DNA from: Legionellaceae bacterium
GTDB lineage: Bacteria; Pseudomonadota; Gammaproteobacteria; Legionellales; Legionellaceae
DNA length: 13,598 nt
Direction of reading: 5' to 3'
Assembly (NCBI GenBank): GCA_947504795.1
Contig: CANNJG010000034.1
Coordinates: 1 to 13,598, forward strand
The notes under the pieces are model-generated. The model was not told where the DNA came from and made no database searches. It was given only the letters and a program-made list of their open reading frames with translations. The position numbers were made by a program, and so were the translations under genes. Shown here one piece after another: positions 1 through 7,079 of this stretch (position 1 is its first letter; every line of letters starts with the position of its first letter).

Positions 1-143
1 CTTGTGCCGTCTTGGTATGGGTTAGATTGAAGCAACTTGCATATAAAACAGGAGAAACGGTGTATCAGATTAAACGTGGACTATTACGAAACTATTTGAT
101 CGAGCAGCTTAAAAATCCGACTGTTTCGATGGGTTTTGCGTAA
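1..143 (+). CDS. 3' end of a coding region, transposase-like C-terminus (partial)
   Basis: The frame read from base 3 is open to a TAA at 141-143 and encodes the last 46 residues of a protein that begins outside the window. The peptide has a hydrophobic start (CAVLVWVRLKQLAYKTG), then YQIKRGLLRNYLIEQL and ends NPTVSMGFA. From memory this basic, helical ending resembles the C-terminal tail of DDE-type insertion-sequence transposases, which often end with a Leu/Lys-rich helix followed by a short 'NP' tail. No catalytic residue lies in the visible part, so the family cannot be fixed. An unrelated protein remains possible. If it is a transposase, the insertion-sequence end should lie within the next 100-150 bp. 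Confidence 0.4.
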   Translation, partial: CAVLVWVRLKQLAYKTGETVYQIKRGLLRNYLIEQLKNPTVSMGFA

Positions 144-189
144 TTCCTATAAGAGACAGGTCGCAATAGGTGCGTGCACCCTTGATTTT

Positions 190-212
190 ATTTGTCTTGA
201 AAAACGACAAAT
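190..212. repeat. Perfect 7-bp inverted repeat with 9-nt loop
   Basis: ATTTGTC at 190-196 and GACAAAT at 206-212 are exact reverse complements separated by TTGAAAAAC. The stem is AT-rich and no T-run follows on either strand, so it is a poor intrinsic terminator. A protein-binding dyad or part of an insertion-sequence end is as likely. Confidence 0.4.
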
Positions 213-320
213 TATCGAGATGGATGGCGGCTAACACTGAACAATCAAATTTACGATACGAATCCCACTGATACGCACCCATCTAATGGCAGCTTAGGAA
301 AATTTAACAGAAGATATGGA

Positions 321-330
321 TTTTTTTTTT
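321..330 (+). repeat. Homopolymer T10 upstream of the Sel1 operon
   Basis: Ten consecutive T lie 67 bases before the Sel1 start codon and about 40 bases before the candidate -10 element. Tracts of this length bend DNA, can act as UP-like promoter elements and are prone to slippage. No function is demonstrated. Confidence 0.5.
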
Positions 331-371
331 CATGTCATGTATGTTGGTAAAGTTAAAAACCAATACTTAAA

Positions 372-391
372 TATACTGTAAAAATAAGGAA
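372..391 (+). promoter_or_regulatory. Candidate -10 box and ribosome binding site of the Sel1 operon
   Basis: TATACT at 372-377 matches the sigma-70 -10 consensus at five of six positions. No good -35 hexamer stands 16-18 bases upstream (TAAAGT at 348-353 is poor), so an activator or the T-rich upstream tract may be needed. Transcription from here would give a very short leader of about a dozen bases. AAGGA at 386-390, six bases before the ATG at 397, is a sound Shine-Dalgarno and supports that start. Confidence 0.35.
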
Positions 392-396
392 GTAAA

Positions 397-3300
397 ATGA
401 GACGGACTGTTATATCTTTGATGTGTGCACTTTCTCCATTGACTGCGCTTGCTGCTTCGACCCCGCCCGCTGCTTCGACTGCACCTGCTGCTTCGACTGA
501 TTATATGGCTGACTATTATAGTGGCGACTACTATAAAGCCAGTAAGTCATTGCAGGATTTAGCGACTCGTCATGATAGACAAGCCTTATTTTATCTCGGA
601 AAAATGTATATTAATGGTTATTCTGTTTCTAGAAAACAAAAAGATGGGTTGAAATTAATTCAAGAATCGGGTCGCTTAGGATATGAACCGGCACAAATTT
701 ATATGGCAAAATATTTTTTGAATGTAAAAAACGGAGTCCCGCAAGCATTAGACTGGTATAAAAGAGCTGCAGAGCAGGGTAATGCTGATGCTCAGATCTT
801 TTGTGGGCTGGCATTTATAAATGGATATGGTACGCGTAAATCGGATGAGCAGGCACGCTATTGGTTTGAAAAAGCAGCGCAAACGAATAATACTGCGCAG
901 TATGAATTAGCCCTGCTGGATTTGAAAAGCGGGGATCGCATTAAAACAGAAGAAGGAATTAAGTGGTTAGAGAAATCGGCTGCAAGCGGCAACAGCAAAG
1001 CGCGTTATAAATTAGGTAAACTATATTACGACGGTGAATTGATTCAACAAGATAATGCACAAGCGATGCATTGGCTTGAATTGGCTGCAGCTGATAAAGC
1101 CACTAACATGAATAAGCAAGATAAAGATAAAGCTAAGCTTGCATTAGGTTTGATATATTTGAGTGCTAACGCCTCAGTCACTGATATTAATAAGGCAGTG
1201 GCTTGGTTGACGGATGCGGCTAATGCCGGCGATACGGAAGCGCAGTATCACTTGGGCCGTTTGTACGAAGGTGCTCAGGGTGTAAAAGCAGATATTCCGG
1301 GAGCAAAAAACTGGTACACGAGAGCCGCAGAACAAAATTATGTAAAAGCGCAACATGCTTTAGCGGAGCTGTATTTAAGGGACTCTGATAATTTGGATGA
1401 TAACTATAAGCAAGCCATTTTTTGGTTACAACAAGCGAGCAACAACGGTGACGTATTATCCAGAGAGCAATTAAACTCATTGACTGCCGACCAACAAAAA
1501 TCTTACAAAGGGATTGCTGATGCCGAATTAGTTACCCCGAAATTAGTAGTACTCGATAAATCAGCGATTTTTGATACCACCTATGCGTTAGAAAATCCTA
1601 AAACAGTCCCATTCAAAGAATTATTGGCTTGGGAAGAAACGAATCAACAACAAGTGATTCAGACAAATTTTTATGCCTACCATTTAGCAGAAACAGGCCA
1701 AGATACGAGTAAGTCGCAAGCTTCTTTCAACATGATACTGAAAGAAGCCGTGCATGGTTCTGCCAAAGCTCAATTCAAAGTAGCGCAAATGTATGATCAA
1801 GGTTTGGGTGTAACGCAGGATACTAAAATTGCAGCAGAGTGGTTTTTAAGTGCTGCTAAACAAGACTTTGCTAAAGCCAAGTACCATGTCGCATTGATGT
1901 ATTTGCAAGGCAAAGGGGTAAAGAAAAACGAGAAAGAAGGCTTATACTGGTTAGGTGCAGCAGTGGCGGCTCATGAACCTTACGCGCAGTATTTGCTCGC
2001 AAATTGTTATCAACAAGGGTCACATGGCTATCCACAGGACATGGTTAAAGCAGAACAACTGTTTTCATTGGCCGCGGATCAAGATGTTGCTGATGCTCAA
2101 TATAGTTTAGCGCAGTTGTATTCAGTGAATGCTTTAAAATTAGCTGATTCCAGCGCCAAATCTGAATTACATTCAAAAGTTGTGCAATTGTATCAAAAAG
2201 CGGTATTGCAGGGACATTTAGGTGCGCAAGAAATGCTTGCTGCTTATTATTTACAAAATACACAAAATTCTGAAGTGCTCGCGAGAGCTTATCGTATTGC
2301 CAATGAAGCCGCAGCCCGAGGCAGCATCAGAGCAAGCTTACTAGTTGGCTTGATGTTAGATCGAGGCGCCGGTGTTAAGGCTAATCCCTCTGAAGCAATG
2401 ATATGGTATGAAAAATCTGCAGAAGGCAAATCTGCAGTTGCGCAATATATTCTTGGTACTTATTTGTATCAAGGTATTAACGCTTCAAAAGATACAAAAG
2501 AGGGCCTTCACTTGTTAGAAGCCGCAGCTAGGCAAGGATATTCTCTGGCGCAGTATAACTATGCGGTATTGTTACAATCAAACCAGAACACTAAAAATAC
2601 TCAAATTTCTCCGATTGCTCTGATTGAGAAATCAGCTGCGCAATCGAATCTTAAAGCGAAACTATTTTTAGCCGATTATTATATTGCTCATGGTAAATCC
2701 ATCGATAAAATTGCAGAAGCCGCAAAACTATATGAAATCGCGGCAGAAAGCGGCGATGCCTCTGCACAAGTTAAAATGGGTTACTTATATTCAAAAGGTA
2801 TTGGTGTTGCCAAATCAGAACAAGCGGCTAAATTATGGTACGAAAAAGCAGCGTCACAATCGAACGCCACAGCCATTTATTGTTTAGGTAATATGTATCA
2901 ACTAGGGTTAGGAGTGCCAAGAGACATTAAAATGGCCATTACGCTGTATGGTAATGCAGTCGAATTGGGTAACATAGAGGCAATGGCTTCCTTAGCATTT
3001 GTTTATGAGTTGGATGATGACGTTTCTAATAACTTATCAAAATCGGAAGCGTTATATTTAACCGTTGCAAAAAGCGCCCCCGCGAATGCCACAACCGCAA
3101 CAGCTGCGTATAATCTAGGCCTGATGTATCGATACGGTAAGGGTGTGAAGGAAAATACGTCTAGTGCATTTAACTGGTTATCAGTGGCTGCCAAAGATGG
3201 ATTACCAGAGGCACAATATACGGTGGCTAATATGTACCGAGATGGTGTGGGTGTTCAGAAATCCTTAGAGCAATCTGTACATTGGTATGAAAAGGCGGCC

Positions 3301-4305
3301 GATAGTGGCAATGTGTTCGCGCAATATCAAATGGGCCTCATTAACGAGACGGGTGTGGCAGTGCCTATTAATAATGAACGTGCGTTTAAATATTATAAAT
3401 TAGCAGCTGATAATGGTTTCGCCTCAGTGAGTGGTCAGTTACGAGCAGAAATTGCCTTGGCACGTTTGTATGATGCAGGTATGGGTACAGCAGTGAACAA
3501 AGAACGCGCTGTCTACTACTATCAGCAAGCAGCTGATTCAGGTAATTTGTTTGCGCAGTATAAGCTGGCTGAAAAATACGAGCATGGGGATGGTGTTGCT
3601 CAGAATTTTTCCAGAGCACTAACCCTTTATCAAGAAGTTGCTGAGAAAGGTAATGCAAATGTTCAATACAAATTAGGTTCATACTACTTAGATGGCCGAT
3701 TAGTGCCCAAAGATACCAAAGCGGCATTGTATTGGTTGAATAAAGCAGTAACGGAAAACAATGAGAAAGCTGAGTACACGATGGCTCAACTCTATATAAA
3801 TGGTCGAGAAGTTCCTAGAAATGTTCAAAAAGCGGCGCAGCTATTAGAAAAATCAGCAGAGCAAGGCAATGTGCATGCGCAATATACTTTGGCGGAAATG
3901 TATTCTAGAGGACAAGGTGTCACGATTGATTACAGTAAATCGGCTTTGTGGCATACAAAGGCAGCCATTGCAGGGCATGAAAAAGCGCAGGCAAGATTGG
4001 CAATGATGTATGATGCGGGTATCGGTGTTAATCAGAGTCCTCAAGAGGCGTTTAAATGGTACCTCAAATCCGCTGACAAGGGTGATGCGAATTCACAATA
4101 TCACCTGGGCTTGATGTATTTTAATGGTGCGGGCACAAATACCGATTATAAGAAAGCGTTTTACTGGCTCAACACAGCTTTAAAAAATGGCAATACACTC
4201 GCTAAAAATCAGTTGGCGGTGATGTATAAGAATGGGTACGGTGTACAAAAAGATCTTGCTAAGGCTTATGATTTATTTGTGAATAGCGAAGCTCCTAAAA
4301 CTTAA
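397..4305 (+). CDS. Giant exported Sel1-repeat protein, EnhC-like (1302 aa)
   Basis: Residues 1-19 form a signal peptide (basic start, hydrophobic core, likely cut after LTALA), so the protein should act in the periplasm or on the envelope. A short Ala/Ser/Thr/Pro linker follows, then about 31 Sel1-type solenoid repeats of roughly 36 residues from residue 63 to the end. The recurring pattern is AQYxLGxMYxxGxGV...KAxxWYxKAAxxG. Repeats 1-8 (63-352) and 9-31 (458-1302) are separated by about 105 residues (353-457) that mostly lack the pattern. Several repeats are degenerate, for example near 547-630 and 880-930. Sel1 solenoids are protein-binding scaffolds. Size, export and N-terminal repeat style recall EnhC of Legionella, a periplasmic Sel1 protein linked to host-cell entry and to a lytic transglycosylase; equivalence is inferred, not shown. 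It is first in an apparent four-gene operon, with 15 bases to the next start. The Sel1 assignment is firm; the function is open. Confidence 0.93.
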   Translation: MRRTVISLMCALSPLTALAASTPPAASTAPAASTDYMADYYSGDYYKASKSLQDLATRHDRQALFYLGKMYINGYSVSRKQKDGLKLIQESGRLGYEPAQIYMAKYFLNVKNGVPQALDWYKRAAEQGNADAQIFCGLAFINGYGTRKSDEQARYWFEKAAQTNNTAQYELALLDLKSGDRIKTEEGIKWLEKSAASGNSKARYKLGKLYYDGELIQQDNAQAMHWLELAAADKATNMNKQDKDKAKLALGLIYLSANASVTDINKAVAWLTDAANAGDTEAQYHLGRLYEGAQGVKADIPGAKNWYTRAAEQNYVKAQHALAELYLRDSDNLDDNYKQAIFWLQQASNNGDVLSREQLNSLTADQQKSYKGIADAELVTPKLVVLDKSAIFDTTYALENPKTVPFKELLAWEETNQQQVIQTNFYAYHLAETGQDTSKSQASFNMILKEAVHGSAKAQFKVAQMYDQGLGVTQDTKIAAEWFLSAAKQDFAKAKYHVALMYLQGKGVKKNEKEGLYWLGAAVAAHEPYAQYLLANCYQQGSHGYPQDMVKAEQLFSLAADQDVADAQYSLAQLYSVNALKLADSSAKSELHSKVVQLYQKAVLQGHLGAQEMLAAYYLQNTQNSEVLARAYRIANEAAARGSIRASLLVGLMLDRGAGVKANPSEAMIWYEKSAEGKSAVAQYILGTYLYQGINASKDTKEGLHLLEAAARQGYSLAQYNYAVLLQSNQNTKNTQISPIALIEKSAAQSNLKAKLFLADYYIAHGKSIDKIAEAAKLYEIAAESGDASAQVKMGYLYSKGIGVAKSEQAAKLWYEKAASQSNATAIYCLGNMYQLGLGVPRDIKMAITLYGNAVELGNIEAMASLAFVYELDDDVSNNLSKSEALYLTVAKSAPANATTATAAYNLGLMYRYGKGVKENTSSAFNWLSVAAKDGLPEAQYTVANMYRDGVGVQKSLEQSVHWYEKAADSGNVFAQYQMGLINETGVAVPINNERAFKYYKLAADNGFASVSGQLRAEIALARLYDAGMGTAVNKERAVYYYQQAADSGNLFAQYKLAEKYEHGDGVAQNFSRALTLYQEVAEKGNANVQYKLGSYYLDGRLVPKDTKAALYWLNKAVTENNEKAEYTMAQLYINGREVPRNVQKAAQLLEKSAEQGNVHAQYTLAEMYSRGQGVTIDYSKSALWHTKAAIAGHEKAQARLAMMYDAGIGVNQSPQEAFKWYLKSADKGDANSQYHLGLMYFNGAGTNTDYKKAFYWLNTALKNGNTLAKNQLAVMYKNGYGVQKDLAKAYDLFVNSEAPKT
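451..498 (+). repeat. 18-bp tandem repeat, 2.7 copies, just after the signal peptide
   Basis: Three units start at 451, 469 and 487 with the shared core GCTGCTTCGAC. The first two are complete 18-mers and the third diverges after 12 bases. They encode the repeated hexapeptide AAST-P/A-P that joins the signal peptide to the first Sel1 repeat. Being in frame with a multiple of three, copy-number change would lengthen or shorten the linker without breaking the protein. Confidence 0.75.
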
Positions 4306-4307
4306 AC

Positions 4308-4313
4308 GGTGGA
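4308..4313 (+). promoter_or_regulatory. Ribosome binding site that fixes the ATPase start at 4321
   Basis: GGTGGA at 4308-4313 sits seven bases before the ATG at 4321. An in-frame GTG at 4309 would extend the protein by four residues but overlaps this site and has nothing suitable upstream, so it is unlikely to be the start. Confidence 0.55.
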
Positions 4314-4320
4314 TTATTTG

Positions 4321-5208
4321 ATGTATCAGAACTTTTTTAATTTGACGGAATTTCCATTCAATCAACATCCTAGCACGGATTATTATTATAATTTCGAGAC
4401 TCATCAGAAGTCGTTAGATGTGCTCATGGTGGGATTGCAGGTGAATGATGGAATTATTAAAATAACTGGAGAACCTGGCACCGGAAAAAGCATGCTTTGC
4501 CGCTTGTTTATTGAAAAAATAGCGGATAATGATGTGCCCGTTTACATCATGAATCCTTATTTTACCTATATCGAACTTTTGGAATTAATAGCGGCTGAGC
4601 TAAAAATTGAATCCAAAAAAACGAGCAACCCATCTGCATTGTTGAAAAGTATTTCTGACAAAGCGATTCTTTTTAGAAAGGATGATCGTAAGTTGGTTTT
4701 ATTATTTGATGAGGCACAGTATCTGTCTAAAGAAAATTTTGAGATTATTCAAATTCTCGGAAATTTAGATTGTGGAAATCACAAGTTATGTCAAATTGTA
4801 TTGATTGGCAGTCCAGATTTGGATGATAAATTAAAATATTTGAAGCATTTGTTACAAAGAGTTTCTTTTTCATACAGATTAATGCCCATTAAGCGTAAAG
4901 ATTTGAATAATTATGTGTTCCATCGTATCGCTAAGGCGACTAAAACAGGCAAAAATCATGGGATTACGTTATCGCCACAAGCAAGTAAATTGTTGTATAA
5001 AAAAACAAAGGGTATTCCTAGGCTCATTAACATTGTGTGTCATAAAGCGTTAATGTTAGCGTATAGTCAATCTGCCCGACACCTGGATAGAGTATTAATC
5101 AGCAAATCAGTGGTGGATACCGATTATACATCCCCTAATTTCTGGCAGCGTTTGTTTCAAGCATATATTGCTCGTTTCCGATCTGCTAAAGATATGAATT
5201 CTATGTAA
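4321..5208 (+). CDS. ExeA/MshM-family AAA ATPase (295 aa)
   Basis: This is a cytoplasmic P-loop ATPase of the ExeA (GspA)/MshM family, whose members work with a membrane partner to assemble secretins of type II secretion or MSHA-type pili. Visible motifs, numbered from the chosen start: the family N-terminus MYQNFFNLTEFPFN; Walker A GEPGTGKS at 50-57; Walker B LVLLFDEAQ at about 125-133; sensor-1-like IVLIGSPDL at 159-167; an arginine region QRVSFSYRL at 179-187; and sensor-2-like GIPRLINIVCHKAL at 231-244. ExeA proper is about twice as long, with a transmembrane helix and a periplasmic peptidoglycan-binding domain. Both are absent here; the protein ends shortly after the AAA module, as MshM does. 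The next gene encodes an MshN/GspB-like partner 14 bases downstream. GTG at 4309 is a possible but less likely start. Confidence 0.88.
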   Translation: MYQNFFNLTEFPFNQHPSTDYYYNFETHQKSLDVLMVGLQVNDGIIKITGEPGTGKSMLCRLFIEKIADNDVPVYIMNPYFTYIELLELIAAELKIESKKTSNPSALLKSISDKAILFRKDDRKLVLLFDEAQYLSKENFEIIQILGNLDCGNHKLCQIVLIGSPDLDDKLKYLKHLLQRVSFSYRLMPIKRKDLNNYVFHRIAKATKTGKNHGITLSPQASKLLYKKTKGIPRLINIVCHKALMLAYSQSARHLDRVLISKSVVDTDYTSPNFWQRLFQAYIARFRSAKDMNSM

Positions 5209-5222
5209 GAGAGAGATATTAT

Positions 5223-5681
5223 ATGAGCATAATTAATGAAACATTAGATAATTTAAAGCAAACAAAAAAACGTGGGTCGCCTGCTTCGTTGAATCCTTCC
5301 TCAAGTGCCTACGCGGAGCCTAGAGAAAAAAATAGTATAAAGTCGAAAGCCGGTCCATCGTTTATGATTCCATTGAGTCTTGTTGTGTTAATAAGTGTTT
5401 TTTTCGTCGCTCATCGCATGAATACACCAACACCGCACCTAAGAACTAACGGGCCCGATGTGAATAAAGCGACAGAGTTTTGGCGGCATGCGACTAAACC
5501 GCCGGCTAATCCAGTCATTCTGAAGCTAGATCCAGCTGCTCAATGTCAATATTATGCTGCTGTGGATTTATTGAACGAAGGTCAGGATGTACAGGCTTTG
5601 GTGCAATTAAAAGAAATTGTTAAACAATATCCTAATTTTGAACCTGCTAAAAAAGCTTACAGCATGTTGAGTGAACGCTAA
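5223..5681 (+). CDS. MshN/GspB-like bitopic membrane protein with TPR-like C-terminus (152 aa)
   Basis: The N-terminus MSIINETLDNLKQ recalls the conserved start of MshN and GspB-type proteins (MSxIN..LK.L), the partners of MshM and ExeA ATPases. A basic, Ser/Pro-rich cytoplasmic stretch (14-46) leads to one transmembrane helix at about 47-64 (MIPLSLVVLISVFFVAH), then a periplasmic region. The last 50 residues hold a TPR-like helical pair (AAVDLLNEGQDVQALVQLKE, YPNFEPAKKAY), also typical of MshN C-termini. It is about half the usual MshN length, so the periplasmic part is reduced to one or two helical repeats. A GAGAG Shine-Dalgarno lies at 5209-5213. The pairing with the ATPase gene supports the call more than sequence identity does; a generic TPR protein is the alternative. 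Confidence 0.68.
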   Translation: MSIINETLDNLKQTKKRGSPASLNPSSSAYAEPREKNSIKSKAGPSFMIPLSLVVLISVFFVAHRMNTPTPHLRTNGPDVNKATEFWRHATKPPANPVILKLDPAAQCQYYAAVDLLNEGQDVQALVQLKEIVKQYPNFEPAKKAYSMLSER

Positions 5682-5711
5682 GGTCGTGAACCTAACTAAC
5701 GGAGTGAAAGC

Positions 5712-6737
5712 ATGACATTTGTTATTTCACGGTGGCTCATGCTTGGGGCATCATTTGCCTCTGTTTCATTCTCTGGCGCAGCGATGGCTGTCTCAGAGCT
5801 GTCAGCGGTAGTGTTTAACCCGGATTACTCTTTTGCCTATACAGGTGAATTATCGGCGACACAGCTTCAGTTCTGTCCGGTTTTGGCCGACCATCAGCTA
5901 GGTCCTTGTCAAGTTACGGGGCCTACTTCCTTTATTATGCCTAGTCGCCTAACTCTAACGTCTCATGGACGTTATTTATATGTCGTTGATCAGATCTACC
6001 ATGCGGCATCTAAGTGTAGTGTCGATGTGGTAACTGGACAAATATTAGATTGTATTGAGGTGAATTTAGGCTTTGGTGATCCTAGTGCGATCAGCGCTGA
6101 TCCGGAAGGGCATTATCTTTATGTGTCGCATAGTACGGGTTCAATAGGCGTCTCGGTCTGTCATTTAAACACCCATGGAGATCCTGAAGGATGTCGTGCT
6201 ATCAGTATGTCGTTCAAACAGCCAGATGCACTGGTAATTAATTCTGAGGGAACCCAGGCCTATGTTTTATCTACACAAGCCAAAACAATTTGGTCGTGTT
6301 CAATTAATCTAGAGAATGGACAATTTCGTCAGTGCGATTTGATATCTATCAATGTTAATAAAGATAAAGCCCCTTTTCTGTTAGCACATAATATCTATGC
6401 TAACGTTACAAATTTGAATAATGAATATTTTGACACGTCTTGCTCTATCACTGAAACAGGCAAGATGACTTATGTGAATCAGTATCCGGATGGCTCTGCT
6501 TATCGTTGCCTAATCAGCCAAAACACGGCTGATTTTCGTGACTGTTTTGCGGGCGGCAATCCATTAGGGTATGCGACCCCCTTGAATATCATTTTAAACG
6601 CACATAGCACACGTGTATATATATATAGCGCTGGGCTCGTGAGGTGGAGTTGTAACATTAACTCCAAAGGCGCTTTGACACAGTGCAGCAGTGTGAATCA
6701 AATATCAAGCCTTCCTTGGGAAGAGATAGTGCTGTAA
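5712..6737 (+). CDS. Exported beta-propeller protein with six cysteine pairs (341 aa)
   Basis: Residues 1-26 are a signal peptide, probably cut after GAAMA. The mature part is built of repeats resembling YVTN/lactonase-type beta-propeller blades: a strand such as GRYLYVVD, GHYLYVSH or GTQAYVLS, followed by a hairpin with the form C-x10/11-C (for example CSVDVVTGQILDC). Cysteine pairs stand at 55/66, 102/114, 150/161, 196/208, 266/278 and 314/325, mostly 46-48 residues apart, and a lone Cys lies at 244. The regular spacing suggests one disulfide across a beta-hairpin in each blade, made in the periplasm by the Dsb system. No catalytic residues can be assigned; such propellers usually bind proteins or glycans. 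GGAG at 5701-5704 is the ribosome binding site; the gene follows the MshN-like gene by 30 bases and ends 19 bases from the convergent cold shock gene with no clear terminator between. Confidence 0.78.
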   Translation: MTFVISRWLMLGASFASVSFSGAAMAVSELSAVVFNPDYSFAYTGELSATQLQFCPVLADHQLGPCQVTGPTSFIMPSRLTLTSHGRYLYVVDQIYHAASKCSVDVVTGQILDCIEVNLGFGDPSAISADPEGHYLYVSHSTGSIGVSVCHLNTHGDPEGCRAISMSFKQPDALVINSEGTQAYVLSTQAKTIWSCSINLENGQFRQCDLISINVNKDKAPFLLAHNIYANVTNLNNEYFDTSCSITETGKMTYVNQYPDGSAYRCLISQNTADFRDCFAGGNPLGYATPLNIILNAHSTRVYIYSAGLVRWSCNINSKGALTQCSSVNQISSLPWEEIVL

Positions 6738-6756
6738 ATTCCACCTACTCTAAAAG

Positions 6757-6987
6757 CTAGGCTGAAACGTTTTCTTCTACAACTTCTGTAACACTCACAT
6801 TAATTGCATGTAAGCCACGATCGCCGCGTTGTAATTCAAACGACACTGTCTGGCCTGCGATTAATGTTTTATAACCGGTGCCATTGACCGCTGAGAAATG
6901 TACAAAAATATCTTCTCCTGTTTCTTCTAGTAAAATAAATCCCCATCCTTTGGTATTATTAAACCATTTCACTTCACCTCTAGCCAT
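6757..6987 (-). CDS. cspD: Cold shock domain protein, CspD-like (76 aa)
   Basis: This is a single cold shock domain that binds single-stranded nucleic acid. It begins MARGEVKWFNNTKGWGFI and has RNP1 as KGWGFI (Trp where Phe or Tyr is usual) and RNP2 as DIFVHFS. The later GYKTLIAGQTVSFEL stretch and the short acidic tail (EVVEENVSA) resemble CspD, the stationary-phase inhibitor of replication, more than CspA, but the paralogue assignment is tentative. An in-frame ATG 21 bases upstream exists; the start chosen here matches the family N-terminus and has AAGGAG six bases before it. The gene lies 92 bases downstream of the MscS-family gene on the same strand and probably has its own promoter. Confidence 0.92.
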   Translation of the reverse strand: MARGEVKWFNNTKGWGFILLEETGEDIFVHFSAVNGTGYKTLIAGQTVSFELQRGDRGLHAINVSVTEVVEENVSA

Positions 6988-6993
6988 TTGATG

Positions 6994-6999
6994 CTCCTT
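6994..6999 (-). promoter_or_regulatory. Ribosome binding site of the cold shock gene
   Basis: AAGGAG on the minus strand lies six bases before the ATG at 6987. It falls inside the longer open frame, which argues against the upstream ATG at 7008. Confidence 0.75.
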
Positions 7000-7031
7000 A
7001 TCTTTCAAAGTTTAAAACAGCTCCTACTTAC

Positions 7032-7061
7032 AACATAACCGAAGATCGCTTTAGTGCTCAA
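7032..7061 (-). promoter_or_regulatory. Candidate promoter of the cold shock gene
   Basis: On the minus strand TTGAGC (7056-7061) and TATGTT (7032-7037) are separated by 18 bases, each matching the sigma-70 consensus at four of six positions. It lies between the MscS stop and the cold shock start, where an independent promoter is expected. Confidence 0.4.
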
Positions 7062-7079
7062 CCCTTTTTTTGAATTAAA

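Larger units (their letters stand above)
144..396. other. Non-coding stretch between the partial gene and the Sel1 operon
   Basis: These 253 bases hold no convincing gene. They contain a small GC-richer dyad at 169-180 (GGTGC-GT-GCACC), a perfect 7-bp inverted repeat at 190-212, a run of ten T at 321-330, and a probable promoter and ribosome binding site next to the downstream start codon. If the upstream gene is a transposase, the end of its element probably lies here, but only one end is present, so its inverted repeat cannot be recognised. Confidence 0.6.

Noticed and set aside
190..212. Hairpin considered as a terminator for the left-edge gene
   Set aside because: The stem is AT-rich and no run of T follows on either strand.
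3386..3727. 113-codon open frame on the minus strand inside the Sel1 gene
   Set aside because: It is antisense to highly repetitive coding sequence, has no convincing ribosome binding site, and its protein shows no recognisable pattern.
397..4305. Sel1 gene considered as a fusion or assembly artefact because of its length and repeats
   Set aside because: The frame is intact, the repeats differ from one another throughout, and very long Sel1 proteins are known in Legionella-type bacteria.
6616..6627. (TA)6 dinucleotide run considered as a contingency locus
   Set aside because: It is short, encodes an ordinary blade strand (VYIYS) of the propeller, and six units are not enough to suggest switching.
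6738..6756. Shared bidirectional terminator between the propeller and cold shock genes
   Set aside because: Only a four-base CCTA/TAGG pairing is visible, with no GC-rich stem or T-run.
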